Of a stretch of DNA of 5,650 bases, positions 4,639 through 5,650 are shown piece after piece; the stretch's first letter is position 1, and every line of letters begins with the position of its first letter. Made by a program: the position numbers and the translations under genes. The DNA is taken from positions 1 through 5,650 of the forward strand of contig CAJKVX010000056.1 in NCBI GenBank assembly GCA_905203455.1. Reading direction: 5' to 3'. The DNA is from an uncultured Eubacteriales bacterium. Its GTDB lineage: Bacteria; Bacillota; Clostridia; Christensenellales; UBA1242. Under the pieces are notes generated by a model. It was not told the DNA's origin. It searched no databases and was given only the letters and a program-made list of their open reading frames with translations.

Positions 4639-5271
4639 ATGAAAAAAAAGAAAACTGTTAATTATATTTCATTACGAATATGGTGTGGACTGTTAGCCTT
4701 TTTATCTGCGGGTTTGTTGATTTTTTTTAGTAATTTAAAAATTATTCATATAGGCAAATATAAGTCAGAACAAGACTATATTAAGTTTAATATAAATTAT
4801 ACTTTTGAGTTGCAAATAATTATTGATAGTTCATCAATAATATATGACAATAATACAACTATTGTTTTTAATGGAAATTATTCCATTTCAAATGATACTA
4901 TAATTTTAACTCTAAACACTGAAGATGATAACTATCAGTATTTTTTTAACTATATGTCTCATAACTTTAAATCTGATAATTTCTCTACTATAAAAATGGG
5001 TTCTAATGAATATATTAACTATTTTGCTAAATGTCTTTATGTTTTTATTTTAGTGTTGCTTGTAGCAAGTCTTGTTGGCTTTTGTGTGTCTTTTTTACCT
5101 TATTTTTCTGCAATAAACAACTTGATAAAACAAAAAGAAAATGGTAATGGTGAGAGTCAATCTGTTAATAAAATAAAATCATATGAACATGAAGAAAATA
5201 AAAACAGAACCTATAATAGTTCGTTTTTAAAGAAAACAGATAGTGAAACGGAAACTAAAAAGAAGGATTAA
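4639..5271 (+). CDS. Uncharacterised membrane protein with two TM segments and an external domain
   Basis: I do not recognise this 210-residue protein. It opens with MKKKK and has a hydrophobic segment at about 10-30. A polar domain of roughly 100 residues (about 31-128) is rich in N, I, Y and S and has alternating patterns suggestive of beta strands, for example TIVFNGNYSISNDTIILTL (74-92). A second membrane segment spans about 129-155, and a charged Lys/Glu/Asn-rich tail runs from 160 to 210. The positive-inside rule puts both ends in the cytoplasm and the middle domain outside. The ATG at 4639 is the only plausible start: in-frame stops at 4627 and 4630 block extension, the next Met is residue 105, and there is no Shine-Dalgarno. 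It looks even more AT-rich than its neighbours and lies just beyond a tRNA array, a common site of gene acquisition, but no integrase or att repeat is seen. Confidence 0.8.
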   Translation: MKKKKTVNYISLRIWCGLLAFLSAGLLIFFSNLKIIHIGKYKSEQDYIKFNINYTFELQIIIDSSSIIYDNNTTIVFNGNYSISNDTIILTLNTEDDNYQYFFNYMSHNFKSDNFSTIKMGSNEYINYFAKCLYVFILVLLVASLVGFCVSFLPYFSAINNLIKQKENGNGESQSVNKIKSYEHEENKNRTYNSSFLKKTDSETETKKKD

Positions 5272-5409
5272 ATTATAATTAATAACCAAGAAAAAAATGG
5301 GTGAGATATCTAGAACAATCATTTCTTATTTAAAATAATAAGTGGGAAAATGATATTTTATCATTACAAAAAAAGTTATAAGTTGAGTATTTTAAGATAA
5401 AATGTTTTT

Positions 5410-5436
5410 TTGTAAAAATTATAAGTAACTTATACT
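5410..5436 (+). promoter_or_regulatory. Weak candidate promoter overlapping a palindrome
   Basis: TATACT (5431-5436) is a good -10 match, but its partner TTGTAA (5410-5415) is only 15 bp away, shorter than ideal. It would drive a short transcript ending at the terminator at 5535-5567. Confidence 0.25.
5420..5434. repeat. Perfect 15-bp palindrome, operator-like
   Basis: TATAAGT and ACTTATA flank a central A. A further TATAAGT half-site occurs at 5377-5383. The palindrome overlaps the candidate -10 box, a layout usual for repressor operators; no cognate regulator is visible in the window. Confidence 0.4.
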
Positions 5437-5534
5437 AGGTTGTGTGAGTCCATATTCAAAATTATATTTCAGTGATGTTTGTTATATTAAAATATAAAAA
5501 CAACAAAAAGGTTTATTTTGTTATTTAAAAGTTT

Positions 5535-5567
5535 AAATCACGACAAATTGTGCGTCGTGATTTTTTT
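5535..5567 (+). terminator. Strong intrinsic terminator before the last gene
   Basis: AAATCACGAC (5535-5544) pairs perfectly over 10 bp with GTCGTGATTT (5554-5563) around a 9-nt loop, and seven T residues occupy 5561-5567. It lies 39 nt before the final gene's start codon. It either ends the preceding transcript (264 nt after the membrane-protein stop) or acts as an attenuator for the next gene. Confidence 0.8.
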
Positions 5568-5605
5568 ATTGCGTTTGTTAAAATAAAAAGGCAAAGGAGG
5601 AAATG

Positions 5606-5650
5606 ATGGATATTACATATAAAAATATTGATGATTTTACTATGAGCGAT
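5606..5650 (+). CDS. Start of a gene cut by the window edge, possibly a GNAT acetyltransferase
   Basis: A strong AAAGGAGG (5593-5600) precedes two adjacent in-frame ATGs at 5603 and 5606. The second gives a better 5-nt spacing and is preferred. Fifteen codons are visible: MDITYKNIDDFTMSD. This opening is reminiscent of a GNAT-family N-acetyltransferase group whose N-terminus has a similar tyrosine-lysine strand followed by 'FT..E/D', but 15 residues cannot establish it. Its transcript must start downstream of, or read through, the terminator at 5535-5567, and no promoter is obvious in the 38 nt between. Confidence 0.7.
   Translation, partial: MDITYKNIDDFTMSD

Larger units (their letters stand above)
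5272..5605. other. Non-coding interval, possible small RNA or leader region
   Basis: No coding sequence is visible in these 334 nt. Positions 5317-5365 contain two mutually exclusive stem-loops that share the AATGAT segment at 5349-5354. A perfect 15-bp palindrome lies at 5420-5434, overlapping a possible -10 box (5431-5436). A strong terminator lies at 5535-5567, ahead of the ribosome binding site of the last gene. A transcript from about 5443 to 5567 would be roughly 125 nt with no reading frame. Alternatively this is the 3' untranslated region of the membrane-protein gene, or a leader with an attenuator for the next gene. Confidence 0.4.

Overview
The window is strongly AT-rich and uses the standard genetic code: all four complete reading frames end in TAA and none contains an internal TGA. 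AAGGAG-type ribosome binding sites, CCA encoded in every tRNA gene, and an ABC-F protein of the YbiT/YkpA type point to a low-GC Gram-positive bacterium. An uncultured Bacillota (Clostridia or a relative) is the best guess; I cannot name a genus. I see no phage, transposase, CRISPR array or toxin-antitoxin pair.

Layout, left to right. Positions 1-285 have no gene and carry only diverged short repeats. A lone tRNA-Gly(CCC) lies on the minus strand at 347-420, with its own terminator at 286-312. A TspO/MBR-family membrane protein is next on the minus strand (617-1375), ending in a terminator at 579-606. It has a long hydrophilic N-terminal extension unusual for TspO. A 124-bp divergent intergenic region separates it from a plus-strand pair: an ABC-F ATPase (1500-3071) and a HAD-superfamily nucleotidase-like protein (3086-3706), 14 nt apart and probably one transcript. 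Then comes a six-gene tRNA operon, Pro(TGG)-Ile2/Met(CAT)-Asp(GTC)-Phe(GAA)-Thr(TGT)-Tyr(GTA), with a clear promoter in front and an intrinsic terminator behind.

The right end holds an unrecognised two-TM membrane protein (4639-5271). A near-consensus promoter would start its mRNA at or within about two bases of the ATG, so it looks leaderless. A 334-nt non-coding stretch follows, with a palindrome, a possible promoter and a strong terminator; it may encode a small RNA. The first 15 codons of a further gene, possibly a GNAT acetyltransferase, run off the edge.

Functionally this is mostly housekeeping: translation supply (tRNAs), an ABC-F factor probably acting on ribosomes, nucleotide or phosphate metabolism (HAD) and a tetrapyrrole-binding-type membrane protein. 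I found no convincing new multi-gene system. The best leads are one fully degenerate composite ATP site in the ABC-F protein, the leaderless membrane-protein gene, the TspO extension, a tRNA-Gly lacking U55, and hairpins filling the tRNA spacers.
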